A DNA stretch of 64,000 nt from CBDHFF01 sp965262395 (GCA_965262395.1 OZ253531.1:1054001-1118000); one strand, 5' to 3'; positions 56,257 through 64,000 are shown, counted from the first letter of the stretch. A program made the numbers and translations. Notes: generated by a model from the sequence alone, not told the origin.

Positions 56257-56802
56257 ACATATGCACCGGCGAAATCGATGACAGGGAAAACACACCTTCT
56301 CCTTCCGTCCATCCAAACACCCCTCTTCCTCTCTACACTAGAATCCTTCTCTTTCTTCCCCCTCCCATGGCTACGTCACTTAAACTCCACACTCTCTTAT
56401 TCATTAAAGATACAAATAATAGCGCAACCTACTTTATGTGCCAACTCTTGTCCTACCTATGTTTTTTGAAGAGAAAATAATAGTATTTATTACTTCTTAT
56501 TCTCGCAGAAAAAAGAACGGCACAGAATACTTCCTATTTCGACCCCTATCTACTGAACAATCAGCTGAAAATCTTATTATTCTATGATCACTACATATCA
56601 ATCATGCCATCTAAAATGATGCGGCGCATTACATATGCACTAATCAAGTTAGATCTTGAATTAAACAAAAATATAATTAACTGGAATACTAAAATGATGA
56701 TGTTGTTATGTTTTTATTGTATCTAATGGAATTTGCTATATAATTCCATTAGGCTATGAATTACTTAACTGTTATTTCTTTATCTAAAAGAGGAGATTTA
56801 CT
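56257..56802. other. Decayed copy of the preceding gene's tail, then noncoding
   Basis: The first 90 bases after the stop contain a second copy of the preceding gene's segment (CGATGACAG-GAAAACACACCTTCTCC at 56276, original at 56091, offset 185). Because 185 is not divisible by three, it is out of frame, and the shifted sequence continues in CT-rich DNA to about 56400. The rest up to 56722 is AT-rich and without a supported gene. A perfect inverted repeat lies at 56723-56752. Confidence 0.7.
56723..56752 (+). promoter_or_regulatory. Inverted repeat with TATAAT, likely promoter/operator
   Basis: CTAATGGAATT and AATTCCATTAG form perfect 11-bp arms around 8 bases. The right arm begins inside TATAAT (56739-56744), a perfect -10 hexamer. 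The gene at 56803 follows 50 bases later with a good ribosome binding site. The layout suits a repressor binding site on the promoter of that gene; a leader hairpin is the alternative. Confidence 0.5.
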
Positions 56803-57150
56803 ATGCAAACACAAGAAAAATCAGGCTACTATTACATCTTACGTGGACTGGCACATGGATTGCATCCAAGACTTTTACTAGAGGACATCTGCCTTCAACT
56901 GACTGCATCATGGGCTATTATACAAGGATGTAATCCTATTGAGGTAATGAAGGTCTATAATAAAAAAATAAGAAAATACCACGAAAAACACCTGCATACG
57001 CTCTATGAAGAGTTTGGATTAACAATTCCAGAAGAAGGTACTTCCTCAGCACAACCAAATTCTGAAATGACTCCTGATAATTATTATCAACTATCTACGC
57101 AATCAAACCTACCTCTTATAGACGGTACATCTTTTTGCCGTTCTGATTAA
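56803..57150 (+). CDS. Small accessory protein of unknown function
   Basis: This 115-residue protein has a good ribosome binding site (AGAGGAG) nine bases before the ATG. It has no signal peptide. A helical part with LHPRLLLEDICLQLTASWAIIQGCNPIEVMKVYNKKIRKYHEKH at about 22-65 is followed by a polar tail ending in a cysteine (FCRSD). I recognise no family. It is the last of three accessory genes facing right, upstream of a possible operator repeat, and converges with flgL. Base composition and codon use do not stand out from the neighbours. Confidence 0.6.
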   Translation: MQTQEKSGYYYILRGLAHGLHPRLLLEDICLQLTASWAIIQGCNPIEVMKVYNKKIRKYHEKHLHTLYEEFGLTIPEEGTSSAQPNSEMTPDNYYQLSTQSNLPLIDGTSFCRSD

Positions 57151-57480
57151 ATTAAATATATGGGTTAGAACTTAGTACATTAAGACGCATCAATTTATTA
57201 CTTCAAGTAATTTAGTATACTAAGTTTAGCCGATGAGCTGAATGACTACTGCACGGCAATAAAACCACGAAAAATAGAACTACCTATTGAGCAGGATATA
57301 CCTTACTTTACTGCCTAAAATTAAATATATAAATTGGAGCTTGGTACGTTAAGACGCATTATTCTATTGCTTAAAATTAAATATATGGGTTAGAACTTAG
57401 TACATTAAGACACATCAATTTATTACTTCAAGTAATTTAGTATACTAAGCTTAGCCGATGAGCTGAATGACTGCATCGAT
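57151..57480. repeat. 225-bp repeat with a copy of the flgL 3' end
   Basis: TCAATTTATTACTTCAAGTAA occurs at 57190 and 57415. The second is the end of flgL (stop TAA at 57423-57425), and the first is a displaced copy, followed by the last 15 codons of flgL in reverse orientation order on the same strand up to about 57240. A further, more diverged copy of the AT-rich lead-in (TAAAATTAAATATA, then TTGGTACGTTAAGACGCATT) lies at about 57316. The array starts at the stop codon of the preceding gene. Confidence 0.9.
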
Positions 57481-58367
57481 GCATTTAATACATTACGGTA
57501 TTGGTTATACTCAACCATTAAACCCATCAAATCAAGACCATGACGCTCATCTACCATATCCTGACGCTCATTCAATAGAGATTTATAATCCATTCTTCTA
57601 CTAACCACCTCATCTGCCAAAGAACTATCCTTTAAAACCTTCATTCTCAACACACTCAATTCTTCTAGGCCCTTCTGAAGCAAGTTAATTGCTCTATTTA
57701 CTAAGTCAGAATTCTCACCATCTAATACTCTACCAATATTCATAGAAGCAATAATATTACGAAAAGCATCATTAGAAGCTGGTATACCATATTCAACCCT
57801 AAGACTTGTATCTAAATACACAGATTTCTTAAGATCGTCCCCTGAATAATAATTAGTATTTGGCTCATCATAAAAATCAAAATCAGTAGAATTATAATCA
57901 CCAAAATTATTTTCTACGGGCACTTTGACTGGCAGCACATTAATTGCTGAACCAGAAAATAAATAATCATCCGCAACCCTTACATTCAAGAGATGTGCAA
58001 CCGTGCTTACTGAGTCTTCAGCTAACATATTCAACGAAGTCGTATCCATTGTTAAGTAATTAGTATTCAGAATTAGATAATTATTATATTGCTGAGCAAC
58101 ATCCATAATATCTTTGATGCTCCTAGACATAACCGCTGTCTTCATATGTATCATTTTAGAATTTCGAATACATGAATCACTCTCTATGACATCCTTATTT
58201 ATATCTGCGATTACACTAAAATCACTCTTATTAGAAATTTCATTAAACGTCGTATATCTCTCACCTGAAAGATGACGAGACTTATCTGCAATTTTTCTTT
58301 CTATATTAGCCATACGCCTAATGGCACTATTAGTATCATATCGAGTGCTTACTCTATTTATTGACAT
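57423..58367 (-). CDS. flgL: Flagellar hook-associated protein FlgL
   Basis: FlgL is the second junction protein between hook and filament. The N-terminal helical part with RVSTRYDTNSAIRRMANIERKIADKSRHLSGER, the middle with LLNVRVADDYLFSGSAINVLPVKV (the LF-SG pattern) and the C-terminal coiled part with FSSSAKLSILNYLK form the expected D0/D1 ends around a variable centre. At 314 residues it is within the normal range. It follows flgK by 19 bases on the minus strand. Its last 15 codons are repeated downstream. Confidence 0.9.
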   Translation of the reverse strand: MSINRVSTRYDTNSAIRRMANIERKIADKSRHLSGERYTTFNEISNKSDFSVIADINKDVIESDSCIRNSKMIHMKTAVMSRSIKDIMDVAQQYNNYLILNTNYLTMDTTSLNMLAEDSVSTVAHLLNVRVADDYLFSGSAINVLPVKVPVENNFGDYNSTDFDFYDEPNTNYYSGDDLKKSVYLDTSLRVEYGIPASNDAFRNIIASMNIGRVLDGENSDLVNRAINLLQKGLEELSVLRMKVLKDSSLADEVVSRRMDYKSLLNERQDMVDERHGLDLMGLMVEYNQYRNVLNASMQSFSSSAKLSILNYLK

Positions 58368-58386
58368 AAAAAATCTCCGTAAATAA

Positions 58387-60768
58387 TTAACTAAAAGCTT
58401 GCATCATTGAATCGTGTATATCTGATAATACACTTGCCACTCTTGCTTGTGCTGCAAAACCTTTTTCCAATACCTCCATATTAGCCAATTCTTCATTAAT
58501 ATTCACACCACTTATAGAGTTGAATTTTGCATCTAAATTATCCTTAAATAACCCCTCCCTTTCTTGACCATCTTGGTAAGACCGAGATAATGATATTGCA
58601 TCTGAAATTAGATAAATGCTATATTCTGAAAAAGTTGCACTCGTTTGACTAAGGTTACCAGCTTTGGTAAAATTAACCTTACTACTTGAAAGATTTGCAA
58701 GCTTCAATACAGTTAAATTATTACCAGCTCCGACGCTACCTGTTTCAAGCCACTTAGCTCTATGCGTACTTGTAGCAAACTTCGATATCTGCAATACACC
58801 AGTATTAAAGCCAGAATAATTACCCAACAAAGAATCTTCAACTCGCATATTTATAGCAGCATTCTTCTTGTCGTCTTGCTCCTTAAATAAATTATTCATT
58901 CCAAGCGCATGAAAGAAATTCCTAGGAATAATGGAATCAGAATTATTTTCAACACTATCCACATCATCAATCACTATCCTGAACCCAGAATTTGGGGCAG
59001 TAAGCTTCAAACAACCACGCTCAGAGCGATTATCTACAGGATTGCCATGTTTATCAACAAGGCTAGCCCTAACATAACGATTTCCATTTGTACGAGGGAT
59101 AATCTCCGCCTCACCACTAACAACACCACATGCAGAATATCTTTGATTAGAGGCATCAGTTCTAATATCAAAATCTATCTCAGCCAAACTATTATTAATA
59201 TTCATATCAGCCCTTATGATGAATCTGTTCACGCCAGAAGGAGCAGAATGCAAATTTAAACTAATTACATCCTTTGTTCTTTCTATAGCATTCGCTTTAA
59301 TATCATAACCACGGAATTTTTTGCTATGCACATCAGTAACTAGAGCATCCTCGAGCTCAACTAGGTCACCATTATCTTCTTTATAATAAACCCTTACTTT
59401 ATGCACACCAAAATCTACATTAGAATCATCATTATTATCTACTTCAAAATTAAAATGAAACTTTCTATCAGAATTAAGAACTGACGCAATTCTTACATCA
59501 TCAACGTTATAAGGTAATTCTACCCTACTTGCACCTAGGGTAAAAAACTCATTAATTTCATCTATAAGATTCTCTGTAGTATAAGCATTTTTTCCGTGTT
59601 TTGGATTTGAAAAATCTATCTCCAACGGCTTAATATAGTCATAGTTACCTATAGACACAGGCGCACCATTGCTATCCAACGGTAAAAACTTTACTTTCCC
59701 ACTAAAATCTAAAACCTCATCTTTAGATAGCAATTTATCACTAATCAAATTATCTTTACCTGGATAATTAATACCTGCACTGTAAGTTTCATTAAAGTAT
59801 TGAGTTACAACATATGATAGATTATCTAAATGATCTAACATATTAGGAAGATCAATATCTCTTAATTCAGCCAATGCCTTCAATTTACCCTCTGCAAGAT
59901 TAACCGCAGCTTCCACAGGAGCTTGTCCAGCTGGAATGATAGTTTGTGATGATGATTTATTACTTGCCAAGTTTACCGTTACAGCATTAAAATCATTACA
60001 ATTAATTATTGAAGAAACAGAAGATGATGGCCTGTAGTTAATTTCATATAAATTTTCATTGAGTAAATTAACTCCAGATGAAGACAGATGATATTTATTA
60101 TCAACCATAATAACCGTAATATTCATAGATTCTGATATCTGCTTCAAAATTTTATCAGCTTTTATATCTAAATTTGCTAACAATTCATCATCCGTACTGC
60201 TTACTGCCGTCTTTGACCTGGCTATATTCAGAGTATGTAGACTCTTCAAATCATGATTCACATCTTGCACCAAATTCTGCATACTACGATCACAATCATA
60301 CCTGGTGTCTTCTATATTACGAGCTGCACCTGAAATCATAGATGTTAACTTACTAGATTCCAAAACAGCAGACGACTTCAACCCTATGTCATCAGGAGAA
60401 ATTGATAACATACTTAGTGTTGCAAAGAATTTATCAATCATACTATTAATATTCTTGGCATTTGCGCCTCCACCCAAAATATCAGGAACACCCAAATAAT
60501 CCTGCGCTCTGCTTATCACTTCCGATTTTGTATTAAAGTATTCAAGACTAGAAACTCTTGATCTACGTTCCGCAGAGAGCAACTGATCCACCTCACGCTT
60601 AACATGTTTAACCTTAAGATTTCCTGCTTGATTAGATCCAAGATCAGCTTTTATTCTGACATAATCTTCTTCGTTAGCACGAGATATGTTCTGAGAAGCA
60701 ATAGAAAACAATCTCTGACTAACATTCATTCCTGTTAAGGAATGTGCCAGGGCTGTATCAAGTGACAT
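58387..60768 (-). CDS. flgK: Flagellar hook-associated protein FlgK
   Basis: FlgK is the first hook-filament junction protein. The N-terminal SLDTALAHSLTGMNVSQRLFSIASQNISRANEEDYVRIKA matches the D0/D1 end with the SQNISNANT-type element, and the C-terminal GVNINEELANMEVLEKGFAAQARVASVLSDIHDSMM matches the usual GVNLDEE-AN-E-Y-A-ARVL pattern. The 793 residues are longer than the common 500-700, with an enlarged central variable part (about residues 330-680). It is preceded by a perfect inverted repeat 22 bases upstream. The two ends are clearly FlgK. Confidence 0.95.
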   Translation of the reverse strand: MSLDTALAHSLTGMNVSQRLFSIASQNISRANEEDYVRIKADLGSNQAGNLKVKHVKREVDQLLSAERRSRVSSLEYFNTKSEVISRAQDYLGVPDILGGGANAKNINSMIDKFFATLSMLSISPDDIGLKSSAVLESSKLTSMISGAARNIEDTRYDCDRSMQNLVQDVNHDLKSLHTLNIARSKTAVSSTDDELLANLDIKADKILKQISESMNITVIMVDNKYHLSSSGVNLLNENLYEINYRPSSSVSSIINCNDFNAVTVNLASNKSSSQTIIPAGQAPVEAAVNLAEGKLKALAELRDIDLPNMLDHLDNLSYVVTQYFNETYSAGINYPGKDNLISDKLLSKDEVLDFSGKVKFLPLDSNGAPVSIGNYDYIKPLEIDFSNPKHGKNAYTTENLIDEINEFFTLGASRVELPYNVDDVRIASVLNSDRKFHFNFEVDNNDDSNVDFGVHKVRVYYKEDNGDLVELEDALVTDVHSKKFRGYDIKANAIERTKDVISLNLHSAPSGVNRFIIRADMNINNSLAEIDFDIRTDASNQRYSACGVVSGEAEIIPRTNGNRYVRASLVDKHGNPVDNRSERGCLKLTAPNSGFRIVIDDVDSVENNSDSIIPRNFFHALGMNNLFKEQDDKKNAAINMRVEDSLLGNYSGFNTGVLQISKFATSTHRAKWLETGSVGAGNNLTVLKLANLSSSKVNFTKAGNLSQTSATFSEYSIYLISDAISLSRSYQDGQEREGLFKDNLDAKFNSISGVNINEELANMEVLEKGFAAQARVASVLSDIHDSMMQAFS

Positions 60769-60789
60769 ACTACCTCCATAATAAATAAC

Positions 60790-60820
60790 AGATATATCAT
60801 ATGCTAAATATGATATATCT
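60790..60820 (-). promoter_or_regulatory. Perfect 13-bp inverted repeat upstream of flgK
   Basis: AGATATATCATAT and ATATGATATATCT pair perfectly around five bases. The element starts 22 bases before the flgK ATG and 66 bases after the stop of the preceding flagellar gene. There is no T tract in the leftward direction, so a terminator is unlikely, and a regulator binding site or an mRNA hairpin in front of the flgK ribosome binding site (GGAGG) is more plausible. AT-rich chance palindromes occur, but 13 perfect pairs are well beyond expectation. Confidence 0.6.
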
Positions 60821-60886
60821 ATAAGTATATTTGATTTATTAACAAAGGGTAAACTACATATTAAAAAATGCTATTTATAGTATATT

Positions 60887-61321
60887 TTATATTTGCTTGT
60901 TGACAATCATGGGCAAACTAGCAGATCCAGAAATAACTCTACTACCAAGATCATTATAAAATGGCTTAGACATCACATTTTTGGCAGCCTTTCGGATTAT
61001 AGACTGAATTTTCTCTTGCATCAGGAATGCTTTATCTAATTCCTTTTTCTTTTCTTTCAATAAAGCCCCGAACTTTTCTGATAAACCTTCTAATTCTTGT
61101 AGGTCTTCTTTGCTATAATTGACGTCAACACTGTCTCCTATTCTGAATAACTCACTCTGAAGATTCAAGGCTCTAATAAGTTCATTTTCACGACTCTGCA
61201 ATAATCCCACCGACTCTAAATCCTTAGCTCTTAAAAAGGCAACTTCAATCTCAATTATATCTATAAGATCCTTCTTAACCTTAATTACATCTTTTATTGT
61301 AACCAAATCCTCTGACATCAT
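60887..61321 (-). CDS. FlgN-like flagellar chaperone candidate
   Basis: This 144-residue protein is strongly helical, with heptad-like spacing (LIDIIEIEVAFLRAKDLESVGLLQSRENELIRAL and ELEGLSEKFGALLKEKKKELDKAF), and has no signal peptide. It lies between the rod-binding protein and flgK, where FlgN-type export chaperones for FlgK and FlgL are often found. The sequence itself is too simple to prove the family. Its ATG overlaps the stop codon of the rod-binding gene, so they are translationally coupled. Confidence 0.6.
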   Translation of the reverse strand: MMSEDLVTIKDVIKVKKDLIDIIEIEVAFLRAKDLESVGLLQSRENELIRALNLQSELFRIGDSVDVNYSKEDLQELEGLSEKFGALLKEKKKELDKAFLMQEKIQSIIRKAAKNVMSKPFYNDLGSRVISGSASLPMIVNKQI

Positions 61322-61614
61322 TTTTTACCATTATCTCTTAACATAGATTTATAAATCTCACTCGCAATGCCTATTCCTTTTTTTGTATTACTAATCTGCT
61401 TGGCACAATTGTCCATAAGCAAGGATTTAAAAAATTCGTCCTGAGTCTCGCTTGCCTCCTCTCCAGACATTTTTACATCTTTTACCATTTCTTTAAGCAT
61501 GCTAGATAACATTACTGATTCAAAATCTTTAGCAATTTTTCTATTTTTATTATCTTGCTTATAATTATTCACCCCGTTTGCAGCAAATGATTGTTGGCTA
61601 TTATTAATTTTCAT
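61318..61614 (-). CDS. FlgJ N-terminal-type rod-binding protein
   Basis: The 98-residue product matches the rod-binding (FlgJ N-terminal / CheL) domain: KIAKDFESVMLSSMLKEMVKDVKM, then ETQDEFFKSLLMDNCAKQISNTKKGIGIASEIYKSML. Full FlgJ has a peptidoglycan hydrolase domain after this, which is missing here, as in many Alphaproteobacteria. The protein likely helps rod assembly in the periplasm. It lies between flgI and the FlgN-like gene, with coupled translation to the latter. Confidence 0.85.
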   Translation of the reverse strand: MKINNSQQSFAANGVNNYKQDNKNRKIAKDFESVMLSSMLKEMVKDVKMSGEEASETQDEFFKSLLMDNCAKQISNTKKGIGIASEIYKSMLRDNGKK

Positions 61615-61631
61615 ATCCCTTCTTTCTCCTT

Positions 61632-62729
61632 CTAATTCACAATTATATCCGCCTGCAAGGCTCCTATCTTCTTAGCACTTTGTATAACCCCTATAATATC
61701 CCGAGGACCAGCTCCTAACATATTCAGCCCATTAACTAACTCTTGTAGAGAATTGCCCTTTTCCATGACCACAATATCCTCTCCAGCTTGCCCTTTTTTA
61801 ACGAAGTTATATTTATTCTTAACCTCTATCATTAGGTTGCCCTGCGCTACGGCTATAGTGTCGATCCTTACATCTTTTCCTATAATTACCGTCCCTGATG
61901 CCTCATCTATTATCACCTTTGCAATGCTATCAGTGAACACTTTGGCTTGCTCAATTTTGGCAAGTAACTCTAATACATTACCATGGTATTTTTGTGGAAC
62001 CTCAAGCACAACAGTGCCTGGGTCAATAGCATCAGCAAACACGCCCCCTAACTCCAGATTCACTGCATCGGCAACTCTAGAAGCCGTAGAAATATCTGGA
62101 TTGTGTAATGCCATATTAATCTCTTCCATATCATTCAATGCAAAATCTATCTCTCTTTCTACAATTGCTCCGGATGGAATGAAACCCACGGTCTTTACAG
62201 ACTTATCTTTTGCTTGAGCTCCTTTTGAATCTATTGAACTAATTGATACAGACCCCTGAGATACAGCATAAACTGCACCATCAGCTCCTAGCAAAGGCGT
62301 AGCAAGCAACGTTCCACCTTCAAGGCTTGTAGCATCACCAACAGCACTAACTTTAATATCAACCCTGCTACCTTGCCTAGCAAATGGTGGTAAAGTAGCA
62401 GTCACAGTTACAGCGGCTAGATTTTTTGTTTTGATTTTTGCTCCACGAGCATTTACACCAAGCTTGCCAAGAAAATTCTCTAATTCCTGTTGTGTGAACA
62501 CAGAATTAGTTAAATTATCGCCACTAGCATTTAACCCTACCACAAGACCATATCCCAATAGAATATTGTCCCTAATACCTTGGAAGGCAATAATATCCTT
62601 AATCCTTACTGCCTCTGCTAGTAATTCTTCTTCATCAGGAACTTCTTTATTAAATTCCAAAGCCCATACATTAATCTCTGAAAAACAGACAACAAATAAA
62701 CATAGAATCCTGAACAGAAACATCAACAT
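61632..62729 (-). CDS. flgI: Flagellar P-ring protein FlgI
   Basis: FlgI builds the P ring around the flagellar rod in the peptidoglycan layer. It has a signal peptide (about residues 1-24) and the conserved segments RIKDIIAFQGIRDNILLGYGLVVGLNASGDN, NARGAKIKTKNLAAVTVTATLPPFARQGSRVDIKVSAVGDATSLEGGTLLATPL and, at the end, MEKGNSLQELVNGLNMLGAGPRDIIGVIQSAKKIGALQADI. At 365 residues it is the standard length. It heads the leftward cluster flgI, rod-binding, FlgN-like, flgK, flgL. It lies 17 bases before the rod-binding gene. Confidence 0.97.
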   Translation of the reverse strand: MLMFLFRILCLFVVCFSEINVWALEFNKEVPDEEELLAEAVRIKDIIAFQGIRDNILLGYGLVVGLNASGDNLTNSVFTQQELENFLGKLGVNARGAKIKTKNLAAVTVTATLPPFARQGSRVDIKVSAVGDATSLEGGTLLATPLLGADGAVYAVSQGSVSISSIDSKGAQAKDKSVKTVGFIPSGAIVEREIDFALNDMEEINMALHNPDISTASRVADAVNLELGGVFADAIDPGTVVLEVPQKYHGNVLELLAKIEQAKVFTDSIAKVIIDEASGTVIIGKDVRIDTIAVAQGNLMIEVKNKYNFVKKGQAGEDIVVMEKGNSLQELVNGLNMLGAGPRDIIGVIQSAKKIGALQADIIVN

Positions 62730-63246
62730 GACACATAAACTATACTCTCATAATACTTATAAGCAAAAAGTGTGCCACAATTAATATACGCAAATATTGA
62801 TTAGTCAAAAAAAGAGAAAACAAGAGAAAATAACAGCAATTATACGCAGTAAAACACAAGAAAATAAGCCAGTAACACAGTGTCCATGAGACAGAGAATA
62901 ATTTACCTAATTACGGCAAAATATTCCCCATTCATCAAAAAAAATTGGTCAGGCTACTGTACAAATATGACCTTATTCAGTCAAAACATCTAATGCATGA
63001 AAATTATATCGACGTAATAACCACGAGACAGAGAATAATTTACCTAATTACGGCAAAATATTCCCCATTCATCAAAAAAGATTGGTCAGGCTACTGTACA
63101 AATATGACCTTATTCAGTCAAAACATCTAATGCATGAAAATTATATCGACGTAATAACCACGAGACAGAGAATAATTTACCTAATTACGGCAAAATATTC
63201 CCCATTCATCAAAAAAGATTGGTCAGGCTACTGTACAAATATGACC
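62730..63246. repeat. 137-bp tandem repeat, 2 full copies plus a partial one
   Basis: GAGACAGAGAATAATTT recurs at 62888, 63025 and 63162, exactly 137 bases apart. The last partial copy runs into the 3' end of the partial gene at 63247 and shares its stop codon region (GACCTTATTCA). The 150 bases between flgI and the array are AT-rich and probably contain the flgI promoter. Short open frames across this region are products of the repeat, not genes. Confidence 0.95.
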
Positions 63247-64000
63247 TTATTCAACCACAGCATCTGGATACTCTTCAAAGAATACAAATTCATCATCTGC
63301 AACAGTGCCACCACCGCCCATGGAACTAGGCATTGACCCATCAACCGCCTCAACAACTCGCAAATAATTTATTGGAATTCTGCTATTAATTTTATTATAA
63401 TTACATATCACAGCAACGCGCGCGATACTAGATTGAGGAAAACTAATACCCTTATCGCTTTTACTCACAATCCTTAAACCATAACTGCGAAACAAAAACC
63501 AATCTTCATCAGGGCGAATCTCATTGTGCAATCTCATATCATACAAAATTCCATCTTTCCCTAGCAATAATATATTATAATTCGCCACCTCAGAAGTATG
63601 CATATCGGGTATCAAGCCAGCCTTAATCAAAATAGATACAGCAAGCTGTGCACAAGTATAACTATGACGACCCTCTACATTGCGTCTAAAATGAAAGAAT
63701 TTCCTATTAAGCCCAGAACTAGCCAATCTTGCCGTGTGTAGTGCAAATGCACCTATGTTATATAATATATCGTCGGATAAGAGCGAGATCATTGCTTTTT
63801 GAAACATCTCAGATCGACCTTGAAGCGTTGCTCCTTGTAGATTAGCAGCAACTATATATACATCCCCTCTAGTATGCGCCATCAGACTTACAGCAAGACT
63901 TCTATTATTGATATGCTCCATACCTTCATAGGTCTCAACAATTCCAAGATCAACAATATTTCCCGCAGGATCGTGAACCAAGCCAGAAACCAGTGCTATA
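63247..64000 (-). CDS. Possible permuted papain-fold hydrolase (partial, 5' end beyond the window)
   Basis: The frame is open to the right edge, so the start is not in the window; at least 251 codons are present. The segment IVETYEGMEH-NNRSLAVSLM, a middle helix-rich part and GRHSYTCAQLAVSILIKAGLI at about 145 residues from the stop resemble the permuted papain-like amidase family, where the motif YCSELV contains the catalytic cysteine and a His near the N-terminus completes the site. The fit is only partial. The protein ends in an acidic EEYPDAVVE tail. It is transcribed leftwards, next to the 137-bp repeats. Confidence 0.4.
   Translation of the reverse strand, partial: IALVSGLVHDPAGNIVDLGIVETYEGMEHINNRSLAVSLMAHTRGDVYIVAANLQGATLQGRSEMFQKAMISLLSDDILYNIGAFALHTARLASSGLNRKFFHFRRNVEGRHSYTCAQLAVSILIKAGLIPDMHTSEVANYNILLLGKDGILYDMRLHNEIRPDEDWFLFRSYGLRIVSKSDKGISFPQSSIARVAVICNYNKINSRIPINYLRVVEAVDGSMPSSMGGGGTVADDEFVFFEEYPDAVVE

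Noticed and set aside
56278..56469. A rightward frame of 63 codons after the PPxY gene
   Set aside because: It starts within an out-of-frame copy of the preceding gene's tail and lacks a ribosome binding site; it is best seen as decayed sequence.
62945..63336. Two overlapping rightward frames in the 137-bp repeats (61 and 84 codons) with nearly the same product
   Set aside because: They are produced by the repeat units themselves and run over the 3' end of the real gene on the other strand; no independent signal supports translation.
1..64000. Insertion sequences or prophage
   Set aside because: I found no transposase, integrase or phage structural genes and no terminal inverted repeats; the accessory character of 44-63 kb comes from tandem repeats and small unknown genes.

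Overview
The window looks like a chromosomal segment of an AT-rich, probably obligately intracellular alphaproteobacterium of the order Rickettsiales that keeps flagellar genes. This rests on the base composition, a reduced and scattered gene order, aa3-type cytochrome oxidase genes (coxB-coxA-ctaB), an orphan degenerate trpD-like gene, an hda gene beside an AI-2E-type permease gene, and a FlgI/rod-binding/FlgN-like/FlgK/FlgL cluster plus a separate fliR. Flagellated lineages such as Midichloriaceae, or Xenohaliotis-like relatives of Anaplasmataceae, would fit. The species cannot be fixed from the sequence alone.

Layout. Positions 1-790 hold no clear gene, only a C12/G7 hairpin and a possible 49-codon remnant. 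Positions 790-10400 carry tRNA-Arg(CCU), recA, a divergent znuC/znuA pair, a large repeat-rich gene (3804-6810) broken by a 2-bp deletion inside 126-bp coding repeats, hemD, a yebC-type regulator, a permease gene and hda. Positions 10671-29973 form one uninterrupted leftward block, read from right to left: coxB, coxA, ctaB, a 29-residue membrane ORF, rpsL, rpsG, fusA, tuf, tRNA-Trp, secE, nusG, rplK, rplA, rplJ, rplL, rpoB, rpoC. It fuses the str operon to the secE-nusG-rpoBC operon through a single tuf gene. Positions 30268-36976 run rightwards: degenerate trpD, a proton-channel (Nuo/Mrp-type) subunit, ffh, and a nuclease-less AddA-type helicase with an internal 82-residue duplication. Positions 37188-39766 are the rpsP-rimM-trmD-rplS operon plus a PAS_5-like gene. 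Next come bamD, a membrane protein, fliR, an alpha/beta hydrolase and an ABC permease.

From about 44.6 kb to 63.3 kb the character changes. Housekeeping and envelope genes (pepA, an S8 protease with a possible beta domain, a BI-1 protein, an IalB-like protein, tyrS, an HD-like protein) are separated by tandem repeats with periods of 7, 67, 78, 119, 137, 166 and 225 bp. Many of these repeats carry a copy of the neighbouring gene's 3' end, including its stop codon. An accessory island at 54456-57150 encodes three unrecognised proteins, one with repeated PPAY motifs and two showing duplication-driven frameshifts or decay. The window ends with the leftward flagellar cluster flgI, rod-binding protein, FlgN-like chaperone, flgK, flgL, and a partial gene for a possible permuted papain-fold protein that runs off the right edge.

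The recurring theme is slipped-strand or tandem duplication acting on gene tails, intergenic spacers and coding repeats of likely host-interaction proteins. It resembles the variable tandem repeats known from Ehrlichia ruminantium. Promoter calls and unfamiliar families are inferences from sequence reading without database searches.
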